Shown here: positions 6,873 to 15,056 of the stretch, in pieces | Layout of the letters: every line of letters starts with the position of its first letter | Position numbering within the stretch: position 1 is the first letter of the stretch | Assembly (NCBI GenBank): GCA_964423095.1 | Contig: CAYRDI010000005.1 | Location: forward strand, 1-64,000 | Length of the DNA: 64,000 nucleotides | Reading direction: 5' to 3' | Origin: Micavibrio_A sp964423095 | GTDB lineage: Bacteria; Pseudomonadota; Alphaproteobacteria; Micavibrionales; Micavibrionaceae | Notes under the pieces: model-generated | Told to the model about the DNA's origin: nothing | What the model saw: only the letters and a program-made list of their open reading frames with translations | The model's database searches: none | Translations under genes and position numbers: made by a program

Positions 6873-9275
6873 TTAATTACGTAAGGGTTTGCCTTTTTCG
6901 AGCATATGTTCAATGCGGGCAATGGTGCCGTCATTGTGCACGAGTTTCATGAATTCATCGCGTTCCAGTTTCAGGATATCATCCTCTGTCATCGGTTTCG
7001 TCCAGTCCGCACCTTCCCCGCCGGTCAGAACGCGCGCCGCCGCACCGGAGACGGTTACATCATACGGCGTTGCCTTCCCTGATTTGCGCAAATCCGCCAC
7101 CGCCATATCGAGGGCCATGATCCCCGTGGGGCCCGGCAGACGGATGTCCATCACAGGTTCCGGTGCCTTGTAATCCTTGGCCAGCTCAATCGCCTTTTGT
7201 TTGGCATCAAACAGAAGACGGTCGCGGTTCATCGTAATACCATCCGTCTTTTTCAGGTATTTCAGCTCTTTGGCTTCCTGCGCGGATTTTGCGACCTTGG
7301 CCATGGCGATGGTTTCAAACGCCTTGCGTGTCGCCCCCATCGGGGTGTTTTTGGGCGAAAACCACATTTTCTTTCCGCCCGTTTGTTGATCGTATTGTTC
7401 GCGTTCTTCGGCCTGATAGCGCAGCAACATCTCCTTGCACCCGCCCCAGCCGGGGATCAAGCCAACGCCGACCTCCACCAGACCGCAATAGGTTTCGGCA
7501 TGCGCCTGCACATGATCGGAATGCAGCAAGATCTCACACCCGCCGCCAAGGGCCATGCCTGACGGGGCCGATACCACCGGGAACGGTGCGTATTTCAACG
7601 CCTTGTAAATTTTCTGGCCACCCGATACCAATTCTTCGATCTGCGGCCAGAGCGCAATGTTCATTGCAAACAAGGCCAGCCCCAGATTGGCACCGGCGGA
7701 GAAGTTCGACCCTTCGTTATAAATCACCATGGCCTTGTACGATCCATCACCCTTGGTGATCAGCTTGATCGCCTGGTTGTAGGCTTCGAACACCTGGTCA
7801 TCGAGCGCGTTCATTTTGCCCGTGAATTCGACACAAAGAACGCCATCGCCGATGTCCCAGACGGACGCCGAAGCCGTTTTCACCAGCGGTTTCGAAGAAA
7901 GTTTGATATCGGATAGCAGCAAAACACCCGCCGCGCGCGGCACAGGATGGTATTTTCCATCGGTCCCGAAATAATGGAGTCTTTCGTTTTCGACCCTGTA
8001 GAAAGATCCATCGCCCACAGCGGCGATCAATTTCGGCACGGCAATACCATCTGCCTTTAATTTCTCCGCGAACCATTTGGCACCCAGCGCATCGATCATT
8101 TCAAAGGGGCCGGATTTCCAGTTGGTGCCAAGGCGCATGGCTTCGTCCACCTCTGCCACGCTATCGGCAATATCGGGCACGAGATTGGCGGCATAGACCA
8201 GCGTATCGCGCAAAACTTTCCACGCATAGGCCCCGCCGACATCATCCGTTTCCACAACAGCGCGAAGACCCTTTTTCCCCGCATCCATCGAGGCAAGTTT
8301 TGGTTTGTCCGCCGGCACATAGTGCGATTCATCGAACACATCCGGATTGATTTTGAGCGCCTGTTTTTGTTTGGAGCCATCGGGATTGAGGCGATAAAAG
8401 CCGCCCTTGCCTTTACGGCCCGTATAGCCTGCCTTGATCAGGCCATCGATAAAGCCGTAATCCTTGTAGATTTTGCGGTAGGGGTCTTCTTTTGGCAGCG
8501 TCGATAAAAGAGAATCCGCCAGATGCGGCATCAAATCCACGCCGACCAGATCGATCAGACCGAACACGCCGGTTTTGGGAATGCCCACAGGCTTTGACAA
8601 GACGGCATCCGCGACCTCGACCGACACCTTGTCATCAATCGCGACATTGAGCGCGGTTTGCATGAAATATGTCAGGATGCGGTTCACGATAAAGCCCGGC
8701 GTGTCTTTGCATTTCACCACGCCCTTGCCCAACTTCACATCACAGAATTCCAGAACCTCGTTCGCTGCCTTCATATCGGTGTCCTTACCGACAACATATT
8801 CCAGAAGACGCAGATAACGCGGCGGATTGAAAAAGTGGGTGATCAGGAAACGCGACTTCATTTCCGCGCCCATCTTCTGGGTCAACATTTCAAGCGGAAT
8901 GGTCGATGTATTCGATGAAACCACCGCACCTTTTTTACGGTGTTTGGCGATCTTTTCGTATGTCAGATGCTTGATGTTCAAATCTTCGAGCACGACTTCG
9001 ACGATCCAGTCACAGTCTTCGAGCAGTTTCAGATCATCTTCAAGATTTCCTGCCGTGATCAATCTGGCATTCTTCGAAGACATCAGCGGCGCGGGATCGG
9101 TTTTCAGCATCTTTTCAATCGCGCCCTTGGCGATTTTGCTGCGATCTTCGCCTTCACCCAAATTTTTGGGCACAATGTCCAAAAGCACCACCGGCACGCC
9201 CGCGTTCGCCACCTGTGCGGCAATCCCGCTGCCCATCACGCCCGATCCTATGACGGCTACTTTTTGAATGCTCAT
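6873..9275 (-). CDS. 3-hydroxyacyl-CoA dehydrogenase / enoyl-CoA hydratase fusion (FadN-type domain order)
   Basis: This bifunctional beta-oxidation enzyme of 800 residues hydrates enoyl-CoA and oxidises the 3-hydroxyacyl-CoA with NAD. The dehydrogenase is first: the Rossmann motif VAVIGSGVMGSGIAAQVANAG at the N-terminus, SSNTSTIPLEML, the catalytic-His region LITHFFNPPRYLRLLE, and KDTPGFIVNRIL. The hydratase/isomerase fold follows, with NFSAGANLGLALF and GMALGGGCEILLHSDHVQAH, then GLIPGWGGCKEMLLRY. This order is that of Bacillus FadN rather than the hydratase-first order of Escherichia FadB. The start is set at the ATG at 9275 (MSIQKVAVIG), which has an AAGGAT site; a longer start at 9305 is rejected. 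It probably works with the thiolase and acyl-CoA dehydrogenase nearby. Confidence 0.95.
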   Translation of the reverse strand: MSIQKVAVIGSGVMGSGIAAQVANAGVPVVLLDIVPKNLGEGEDRSKIAKGAIEKMLKTDPAPLMSSKNARLITAGNLEDDLKLLEDCDWIVEVVLEDLNIKHLTYEKIAKHRKKGAVVSSNTSTIPLEMLTQKMGAEMKSRFLITHFFNPPRYLRLLEYVVGKDTDMKAANEVLEFCDVKLGKGVVKCKDTPGFIVNRILTYFMQTALNVAIDDKVSVEVADAVLSKPVGIPKTGVFGLIDLVGVDLMPHLADSLLSTLPKEDPYRKIYKDYGFIDGLIKAGYTGRKGKGGFYRLNPDGSKQKQALKINPDVFDESHYVPADKPKLASMDAGKKGLRAVVETDDVGGAYAWKVLRDTLVYAANLVPDIADSVAEVDEAMRLGTNWKSGPFEMIDALGAKWFAEKLKADGIAVPKLIAAVGDGSFYRVENERLHYFGTDGKYHPVPRAAGVLLLSDIKLSSKPLVKTASASVWDIGDGVLCVEFTGKMNALDDQVFEAYNQAIKLITKGDGSYKAMVIYNEGSNFSAGANLGLALFAMNIALWPQIEELVSGGQKIYKALKYAPFPVVSAPSGMALGGGCEILLHSDHVQAHAETYCGLVEVGVGLIPGWGGCKEMLLRYQAEEREQYDQQTGGKKMWFSPKNTPMGATRKAFETIAMAKVAKSAQEAKELKYLKKTDGITMNRDRLLFDAKQKAIELAKDYKAPEPVMDIRLPGPTGIMALDMAVADLRKSGKATPYDVTVSGAAARVLTGGEGADWTKPMTEDDILKLERDEFMKLVHNDGTIARIEHMLEKGKPLRN

Positions 9276-9363
9276 GGATGATCCTTGTTTTGAGTGTATG
9301 ACCACAACAATAATAGCGCGAAAAAGTTAAAATGGCAGGATATTTTTGTAAAAAAACAGAATG

Positions 9364-10524
9364 TTAGGAAGGCGGGATCGACGCCTGATATTCCCGTGAA
9401 ATCGCCACGATTTTTTCCAGAACCGAGATTGTCGTTTCCATTTCGTTGAAGATGGCCCCCAGCATTTTGAACCGTCCTTGCATCTGGTCCCGGGCGGGCA
9501 CCAGAATGGTTTGTTCCTGCATGTGCGCATAGGCGGGATCATTGTGCGGACGCGAAGCGAGTGAGAGCAATTTGGCATGCTGGATGATCAATCCTTCGAT
9601 GGAGCCGATCCGGCCCAGTAAATACCCTTGATGGATCAGGTTTTTGTATTGGAAGACCATGTAGGGCACATTGAATTTGTCCAGAAAAGCGTTCACGCGT
9701 GCTTCATCGGATTTCAGAAAAGAGGTGATCAGCGAAAGTTCCCCCGTATGCAGCATCAAGCCGTCCTGCGCCCTTAATTCGGGTGCCTGCATTTGCACCA
9801 TTTCGATGACGCGCAAGGCGGTCATGGTCAATTTGTTTTTGTTCCATGCACGCGCAACGGACTTTGCGCGGTCGAAATTTTCTTTGCGCAAGGCACCCTT
9901 GAACAAGGTGATCTGGCGATCGCCTTCGTTCTGGCCGTAAGCCCGTGGCAGACCATCACCCAGCAGTTCCATCAGCGGATCAAGCCCTTTGAGAACGGAG
10001 CGCACACGCTCAATCCTCAGGCGTTTTTCCATCACATCCATCCGTTCAGCATGGGCGCGGCTGAGCAGCGGGCCGGTCGCGTGATTGACCTCCAGAATGT
10101 CCGCAGAATCGATATTCACGTTCTTTGCCAGATGGGAAATCTTGACACGTATTTGAATGAGCGCACGGTTCAGTTCAAGATAGCAAAGCGCATAACGGAA
10201 AAACTGTTTTTCAAAAGGATCTATCATGGCCGACGCTTCATGGGCGTTTTCCCGTGAGGCCTGGCAGGTGATCTTTGATTCATGGTGATCTTCTTCTTCG
10301 GCGCGCCAGAGCGACATCTGTGTAAAATAATTTTTACACAAGGCTCGCAGGTCTTTCTGGCAGATGGAAAGATCACCATCTTCGCGAATTTTTTCGGCCG
10401 CCTGGATCAGGTTCCACAAATCGGCATAAAAGGCACGGGCCTGAGTATCCCGGTTGATACCGTGAAGCTGGAACGCGTATTCAAGCTGTTCTGTATCCAG
10501 TCCCTGCAAAGCCCTTTTCCCCAA
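9364..10524 (-). CDS. Hypothetical protein, 386 aa
   Basis: I do not recognise this protein. It is predicted to be soluble and almost entirely helical, with charged stretches such as RAHAERMDVMEKRLRIERVRS. It has several cysteines in the N-terminal third but no paired metal motif, and no signal peptide or membrane helix. It lies between the HAD/ECH gene and the thiolase-linked small membrane protein on the same strand, with gaps of 88 and 73 nt. Confidence 0.6.
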   Translation of the reverse strand: MGKRALQGLDTEQLEYAFQLHGINRDTQARAFYADLWNLIQAAEKIREDGDLSICQKDLRALCKNYFTQMSLWRAEEEDHHESKITCQASRENAHEASAMIDPFEKQFFRYALCYLELNRALIQIRVKISHLAKNVNIDSADILEVNHATGPLLSRAHAERMDVMEKRLRIERVRSVLKGLDPLMELLGDGLPRAYGQNEGDRQITLFKGALRKENFDRAKSVARAWNKNKLTMTALRVIEMVQMQAPELRAQDGLMLHTGELSLITSFLKSDEARVNAFLDKFNVPYMVFQYKNLIHQGYLLGRIGSIEGLIIQHAKLLSLASRPHNDPAYAHMQEQTILVPARDQMQGRFKMLGAIFNEMETTISVLEKIVAISREYQASIPPS

Positions 10525-10597
10525 TCAATCGGACGGAATGGTCCACCCTCGATTGTACAAAAGGCACGTAAAGATTTATTAAGTTTTAGGTAAAATT

Positions 10598-10876
10598 TTA
10601 GGTATTTTCACCGAATTGCCTTTGAATCCAGGCTTTTTTGATCATCGGGAGGCTAAAAGTGGACAAGATATAGCCACCCATCGGAACAAACGCATGCATG
10701 AAGGCCTCATAAAATTCTTCCCCCAGACCAAACGCCATATAGCAAAACGCCGTACAGTACGTCATCATGGCTATAAACCCGCGGCGGACGCAGGATGTTT
10801 CCCATGCTTTGTCTGCTTCGACGCGTTTGTTGCGTTCCTGAATGGCGTTCAGCGCACCTTCGAGATTATTTTCCAT
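10598..10876 (-). CDS. Small two-helix membrane protein overlapping the thiolase gene
   Basis: Taking the ATG at 10876 gives 92 residues (MENNLEGALNAIQERN...). A charged N-terminal helix is followed by two hydrophobic segments, GFIAMMTYCTAFCYMAFGLG and FMHAFVPMGGYILSTFSLPMI, and a basic tail. The start lies 11 nt inside the thiolase 3' end, which suggests translational coupling. Upstream in-frame ATGs lie deep inside the thiolase gene and are rejected. The function is unknown. Confidence 0.62.
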   Translation of the reverse strand: MENNLEGALNAIQERNKRVEADKAWETSCVRRGFIAMMTYCTAFCYMAFGLGEEFYEAFMHAFVPMGGYILSTFSLPMIKKAWIQRQFGENT

Positions 10877-12002
10877 CAACTGACTCCAGCACAATCGCTG
10901 TGCCCTGCCCGCCGCCGATGCACATGGTGGCAAGGCCGCGTTTTTTCTTTTCGCGTTTGAGCAGGCTCGCCAGTTTTCCGACAATCCGTGCGCCCGAGGC
11001 CCCCAGCGGGTGACCCAGCGCGATCGCCCCGCCATCCAGATTGAGTTTGGATTCATCGATACCCAGATCACGGATCACCGGAATGGATTGCGCGGCAAAG
11101 GCTTCGTTCACCTCCACAATATCCATATCGGACATTTTCAGTCCCGCGCGTTGCAACGCTTTTTGCGAGGACGGCACAGGACCGATACCCATGATTTCGG
11201 CAGCGCAGCCCGCAACACCCACGGACACGATCCGTGCGAGTTTGGGCAGTTTGTGTTTGTCGGCATACGCTTCGGAACAGACAAGCACGGCCGCAGCTCC
11301 ATCGGTAAGCGGGGATGCCGTCCCCGCCGTCACGGTGCCGTTTTCATCAAAAGCGAGTTTGAGACCCGCCAGACCTTCGGCCGTGGTTTCAGGGCGGATG
11401 GTGCCGTCTTCGGCAATGCCGTTGATCGGAACGATTTCATCCTTGAACTTCCCGGCTTCACGCGCCTTGGCCGCCTTTTGATGCGAAAGGGCTGCAAATT
11501 TTTCCTGCTCTTCGCGGGACACTTTATATTTTTTCGCCAGATTTTCCGCTGTTTCGCCCATATTCATATAGGCCTGCGGATAAATTTCACCCAACTTTGG
11601 ATTCGGCATCGGGTTGAAACCGCCCATCGGAATCCGCGTCATCGATTCCACACCCGCACAGATGAACACATCGCCAGCGCCCATCTGGATGTAGCCCGCC
11701 GCCATTTGCACGGTGGTCATGGAGGAACCGCAGAAGCGATTCACCGTCGCACCCGCCACCGATGTGGGAAGACCCGCGAGCTGGACCACGATTTTAGCAA
11801 GGTTGAAGCCCTGCTCGGCCTCAGGGAACGCACACCCCATGAGAACGTCTTCGATATCGGCTGGATTGACCTTGGTCTCTGCAATCAGGGCCTTGATCAC
11901 CTCTGCCGCCATATCATCGGGCCGGACACCGGCCAGCGCGCCTTTTCCGGCGAAATGGAACGGGGATCTTTTGTATCCGCAGATGACAACGGGTTTTTGC
12001 AT
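10866..12002 (-). CDS. Acetyl-CoA acyltransferase (thiolase II family)
   Basis: The thiolase cleaves 3-ketoacyl-CoA to acetyl-CoA and a shortened acyl-CoA, or runs in reverse. The active-site Cys is in NRFCGSSMTTVQMAAGYI. The His region is GGAIALGHPLGASGARI and the second Cys lies in TMCIGGGQGTAIVLE. The protein has 378 residues from the ATG at 12002 (MQKPVVICGYKRSPF), which is preceded by AAGGAG; the ATG at 12038 is a false extension. With the HAD/ECH fusion it forms the classic beta-oxidation pair. Degradation is more likely than polyhydroxyalkanoate synthesis, since no phaB or phaC is present. Confidence 0.95.
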   Translation of the reverse strand: MQKPVVICGYKRSPFHFAGKGALAGVRPDDMAAEVIKALIAETKVNPADIEDVLMGCAFPEAEQGFNLAKIVVQLAGLPTSVAGATVNRFCGSSMTTVQMAAGYIQMGAGDVFICAGVESMTRIPMGGFNPMPNPKLGEIYPQAYMNMGETAENLAKKYKVSREEQEKFAALSHQKAAKAREAGKFKDEIVPINGIAEDGTIRPETTAEGLAGLKLAFDENGTVTAGTASPLTDGAAAVLVCSEAYADKHKLPKLARIVSVGVAGCAAEIMGIGPVPSSQKALQRAGLKMSDMDIVEVNEAFAAQSIPVIRDLGIDESKLNLDGGAIALGHPLGASGARIVGKLASLLKREKKKRGLATMCIGGGQGTAIVLESVDGK

Positions 12003-12124
12003 GGGCTGGTCTCCTTGATAGGATTTATTGTATCGCACAAAAATAACAATACTCTTAATAGCTTAATAGACAAATGGGGGGGCCGTCCACCCGTTTCAAG
12101 GTCGAATTTTTTGCGCCATTTCGT

Positions 12125-12157
12125 TTGACATGACCAGCAAAATCAGGCAGCTAGAAT
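12125..12157 (+). promoter_or_regulatory. Candidate promoter for the FYDLN-acid gene
   Basis: A perfect TTGACA -35 box is followed after 21 nt by TAGAAT, or after 17 nt by CAGCTA. The spacing to TAGAAT is longer than ideal. The transcript would start about 35 nt before the TTG start codon. Confidence 0.42.
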
Positions 12158-12200
12158 GCCTATTTCATGAACAGACCAACCTGCCCAACGGAGGGACGCC

Positions 12201-12605
12201 TTGGCCGATCTTAAAGGACTGAAACGTATTTGCATGAGCTGCGGCGCACGCTTTTACGACCTGAACAAAAAACCCATCATTTGCCCCAGCTGTAACACCG
12301 AATTTACCGGTGAGATCAAGGTAAAAAGCCGCCGCGGGCGCCTGCCAGCCGATACGGAGACCGAATCGCAGGTGGATGACGAGACAGAGGTCGAAGAAGT
12401 TGAAGAGGAAGCCGAGGAAGGCGAAATCGAGGCGGATGACGATACCGTCAGCCTGGATGATCTGGACGAAGACGGCGACGATGGCGATGACGACGATATG
12501 GATCTGGATGACGATGACGACATCGATCTGGATGAAGATCTCGAAGACCTGGACGATGACGAAGACATCGAAGAGGACATCGCCGAAGAAGACGAGGAAA
12601 AATAG
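12201..12605 (+). CDS. FYDLN acid domain protein (TIGR02300 type)
   Basis: The N-terminus carries a zinc-ribbon-like CMSCGARFYDLNKKPIICPSC, which gives this alphaproteobacterial family its name. It is followed by a long, extremely acidic Asp/Glu tail from about residue 55 to 134. Two CxxC pairs (C12/C15 and C29/C32) should bind one zinc ion. The start is a TTG at 12201 with a strong GGAGGG site 6 nt upstream and no usable ATG. The biochemical role of the family is not known to me. It precedes prmA, separated by a terminator hairpin. Confidence 0.9.
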   Translation: MADLKGLKRICMSCGARFYDLNKKPIICPSCNTEFTGEIKVKSRRGRLPADTETESQVDDETEVEEVEEEAEEGEIEADDDTVSLDDLDEDGDDGDDDDMDLDDDDDIDLDEDLEDLDDDEDIEEDIAEEDEEK

Positions 12606-12643
12606 CCATCGTTACGGCATATCACAGCCTTACCCTATTCTTA

Positions 12644-12680
12644 AAAGCCGGCCTGAAAAACGAACAGGCCGGCCTTTTTT
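12644..12680 (+). terminator. Strong intrinsic terminator between the FYDLN gene and prmA, overlapping a possible prmA N-terminus
   Basis: A perfect 9-bp stem GCCGGCCTG/CAGGCCGGC with a 9-nt loop is followed by CTTTTTT. It lies 40 nt after the FYDLN stop. The prmA reading frame stays open through it. Confidence 0.8.
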
Positions 12681-12706
12681 CCGATGTCTTTGGCGAAGAA
12701 CGCGCC

Positions 12707-13513
12707 ATGTCTTTTTCCTGCCGGAAAGACAATGGCGCATGGGAGTTCCTGTGGACGTTCGATGCGGACGCGGCCCCGTCGGACGAAGACATCAAAAGCG
12801 CGTGGCACACTCTTTCTGAAATGACGGGACTTTCACCCGAAGCGTTCGGTAAATACACACTGACCGCCGAAGAAGACCGCAACTGGCTGGCCGAAAGCTA
12901 TCAGGCCTTGCCCCCGCTTTCCATCGGCCCGTTTTTCATCTACGGATCGCATTTCGATGGTACGCCGCCGGAAGACAAAATTCCCCTGTTGATCGAAGCG
13001 GCGACCGCCTTCGGGTCCGGCAAACACGGCACGACCGCCCAATGCCTTCTGGCCATCGCGCATGTGAAGGATGGCGGATTTGCCCCTGCGCGCATCCTTG
13101 ACATGGGGTGCGGATCCGGCATTCTTGCCGCCGCCGCCGCAAAATTATGGCCCGGTGTGCCTGTTGACGCGGGTGACAACGATCCCGAGTGCGTGATCGT
13201 GACCAAACGCCACATGGAAACAAACAACATCGGAAATGTCGATGCATTCGAAAGCGACGGGTATGCGCCCTCCTCCCCCGTATGGAACCATCCGCCCTAT
13301 GATTTCGTGATTGCCAATATTCTGGCGGGGCCGCTGATCGATATGGCACCGGAACAATCCCGCGCCGTTGCCAAAGGCGGATACCTGATTTTATCAGGGA
13401 CGTTGAAAGAACTGGCGAGCGATGTGCTCGCCGCCTATACGCCGCATGGATTCACGCTGTCAAAAGAATTTCCCGAAGAGGAATGGATGACAATGCTTTT
13501 GCAAAAAGCCTAG
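12707..13513 (+). CDS. prmA: Ribosomal protein L11 methyltransferase
   Basis: PrmA trimethylates ribosomal protein L11 with SAM. Visible are the family's AFGSGKHGTTAQCLLAI, the SAM loop ILDMGCGSGILAAAAAKL and the catalytic-loop motif DFVIANILAGPLIDMAP. From the ATG at 12707 the protein has 268 residues, somewhat short for the family. The frame remains open upstream to about 12602. The extra residues (e.g. AYHSLTLFLKAGLKNEQAG) look like the missing first strand and helix of PrmA, so the true start may be a non-standard ATC at 12608, which has GAGGAAA 8 nt before it. The extension would run through the terminator hairpin. The stop overlaps the convergent unknown gene by 4 nt. Confidence 0.88.
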   Translation: MSFSCRKDNGAWEFLWTFDADAAPSDEDIKSAWHTLSEMTGLSPEAFGKYTLTAEEDRNWLAESYQALPPLSIGPFFIYGSHFDGTPPEDKIPLLIEAATAFGSGKHGTTAQCLLAIAHVKDGGFAPARILDMGCGSGILAAAAAKLWPGVPVDAGDNDPECVIVTKRHMETNNIGNVDAFESDGYAPSSPVWNHPPYDFVIANILAGPLIDMAPEQSRAVAKGGYLILSGTLKELASDVLAAYTPHGFTLSKEFPEEEWMTMLLQKA

Positions 13514-14076
13514 AGCTTTTGCACTTCTTTTGCCTGCGCCAGCCCGCGCGCAAAGGCGTTTTTCAAATCAATGTCCATCGACCGGTCTTTCCGGTAAAGG
13601 AACGATTGTGTCGGGTGCAGTTTGTAAATCTGCAGCACGCGGGCAACATCCGGCACCTGTCCGGCCGCAATCTGTTTGATCATGAACAGGCCCGCGCTGA
13701 CCGCCCTTTGGGCTGAGCGTTTCGTATGCGGCATGACGGTGGCATAGCTACGAATATCCGATACGAAACATTCGACCGGCAATTCCGGATCGAACCTGTC
13801 CATCACCGCAAATGACAGTACAGGGTATTCGATGCTTTCGTTCAGGATGGAATATTCCCACCCATGGATTTCGATGTTGTGACGGAAAAATTTTTCGTTG
13901 TTTTTAAACAGCGGGACGGATTCGATGCTGTATTGCAGGCCGTAAATCCGTGCCTTTGCAATGTCCTTGGCAATCGATTGCCCCGACGACATTTCTATGA
14001 CAGAAAACTGCTTCCAGCCGACGGGCGGCCATAGAATATTGATACTCTCGAAACGACCCATAACGCTCTCATCCAT
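13510..14076 (-). CDS. Hypothetical protein, 188 aa
   Basis: I do not recognise this protein. It is soluble, mixed alpha/beta, without signal peptide or membrane helix. It contains a run WPPVGWKQFSVIEMSSGQSI near the N-terminus and a basic C-terminal helix. It is convergent with prmA (4-nt overlap) and follows a 170-nt AT-rich spacer after the membrane protein gene. Confidence 0.6.
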   Translation of the reverse strand: MDESVMGRFESINILWPPVGWKQFSVIEMSSGQSIAKDIAKARIYGLQYSIESVPLFKNNEKFFRHNIEIHGWEYSILNESIEYPVLSFAVMDRFDPELPVECFVSDIRSYATVMPHTKRSAQRAVSAGLFMIKQIAAGQVPDVARVLQIYKLHPTQSFLYRKDRSMDIDLKNAFARGLAQAKEVQKL

Positions 14077-14246
14077 TGTCCCGTTCTGTTACCGCCAGAC
14101 GGATCTTGGCTTCGTCGCTGCTTCTTTATGGCGCTTATGAAGTGAATATGAGTAAATACGAAAATACGGAAAAAAGCAAGTTTTAATTTTACGAAATATT
14201 GTATATGTGATTGATAAGTTTGGACAATTTTCTATAAATAAGAAAA

Positions 14247-14990
14247 TTACAAAGTATTTCTTTTGTTTTTCAAAAGAATGAATTCCAGCGTGTATAACAG
14301 CAGGAAGTAATACATATAGAGTTCCTGCACTTCGCTTTCTCGCTCGAATAAGTGAATATGAAAAACATGGCGGCCGATCGATTGCGCCAGATAGGGCAGT
14401 AGAACGCCCAGTACCGTTGGAACCAGACGCGCAGACGGAAACAGGATGGAATAGCGTTCCGGCACCAGTCGCGCATACATGCCAGGTTTTTGCGCCCGCA
14501 TCCACGGCGCGACCAGCCCCGCGAACACAATGCCGATAAACAGCAACAAGCGGGGTTTTTGGTCGAACCACGAAGAGGTGTTGTGCAAATTGGTTTCGTT
14601 CTGGTCGTTCACACCCGACCAGAATTCCGGTGTCGTCCAGCCAAAAACATGCTGGCCCCAGCTTATTTCTTCGCCTGCGATATAAAAGCAGCCCAGCACC
14701 GCCAACGAAAACCAGACCAGCAAAAGAAGGTTCCGCCGGTTGATCCAGACGCATATCAGGGAGAGGAGACATGCGAGGGCCGCAAAGACAAATTCCACAG
14801 CCTCATGCGGCCCGCCTTCAGAATGAAGCGGCCCCAGATATTGGGCGGGAACGGTTAGTTCCAAAATAACCTGCAAAATGATGATCAGGATCGGCACCCA
14901 CAGCCACAGGAGACGCGGCAATCCCTTTTCCCCGCTTTGATCCATCAACAATGTCTGGCCTTTATCGAACATTCTCGCCCTTTTACGCAC
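14247..14990 (-). CDS. Multi-pass inner-membrane protein, uncharacterised
   Basis: This 247-residue protein has about six hydrophobic helices, starting with LLWLWVPILIIILQVILEL. Between helices it has the polar motif AGEEISWGQHVFGWTTPEFW followed by NDQNETNLHN. I recall this EEISWGQ...NxQNETNLHN pattern from a widespread uncharacterised bacterial membrane family, but I cannot name a function. The ATG at 14990 and a later in-frame Met (residue 7) are both possible starts. The gene is AT-richer at its 3' end than its neighbours. Confidence 0.7.
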   Translation of the reverse strand: MRKRARMFDKGQTLLMDQSGEKGLPRLLWLWVPILIIILQVILELTVPAQYLGPLHSEGGPHEAVEFVFAALACLLSLICVWINRRNLLLLVWFSLAVLGCFYIAGEEISWGQHVFGWTTPEFWSGVNDQNETNLHNTSSWFDQKPRLLLFIGIVFAGLVAPWMRAQKPGMYARLVPERYSILFPSARLVPTVLGVLLPYLAQSIGRHVFHIHLFERESEVQELYMYYFLLLYTLEFILLKNKRNTL

Positions 14991-15056
14991 AAGCGTTCAT
15001 TGTCCCATGTTTTTGGGACGGCGCAATATGTCTTTCCCCGATATTTCTATGGGGTG

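Noticed and set aside
11010..12128. Plus-strand open frame of 372 codons
   Set aside because: It is antisense to the thiolase gene and has no recognisable domain.
12254..12625. Minus-strand Ser-rich open frame
   Set aside because: It is the antisense reading of the GAT/GAA-rich acidic tail of the FYDLN protein; the Ser run is an artefact.
14089..14772. Minus-strand open frame of 227 codons
   Set aside because: It overlaps the multi-pass membrane protein gene in another frame on the same strand. The latter has clear membrane helices and a family-like motif.
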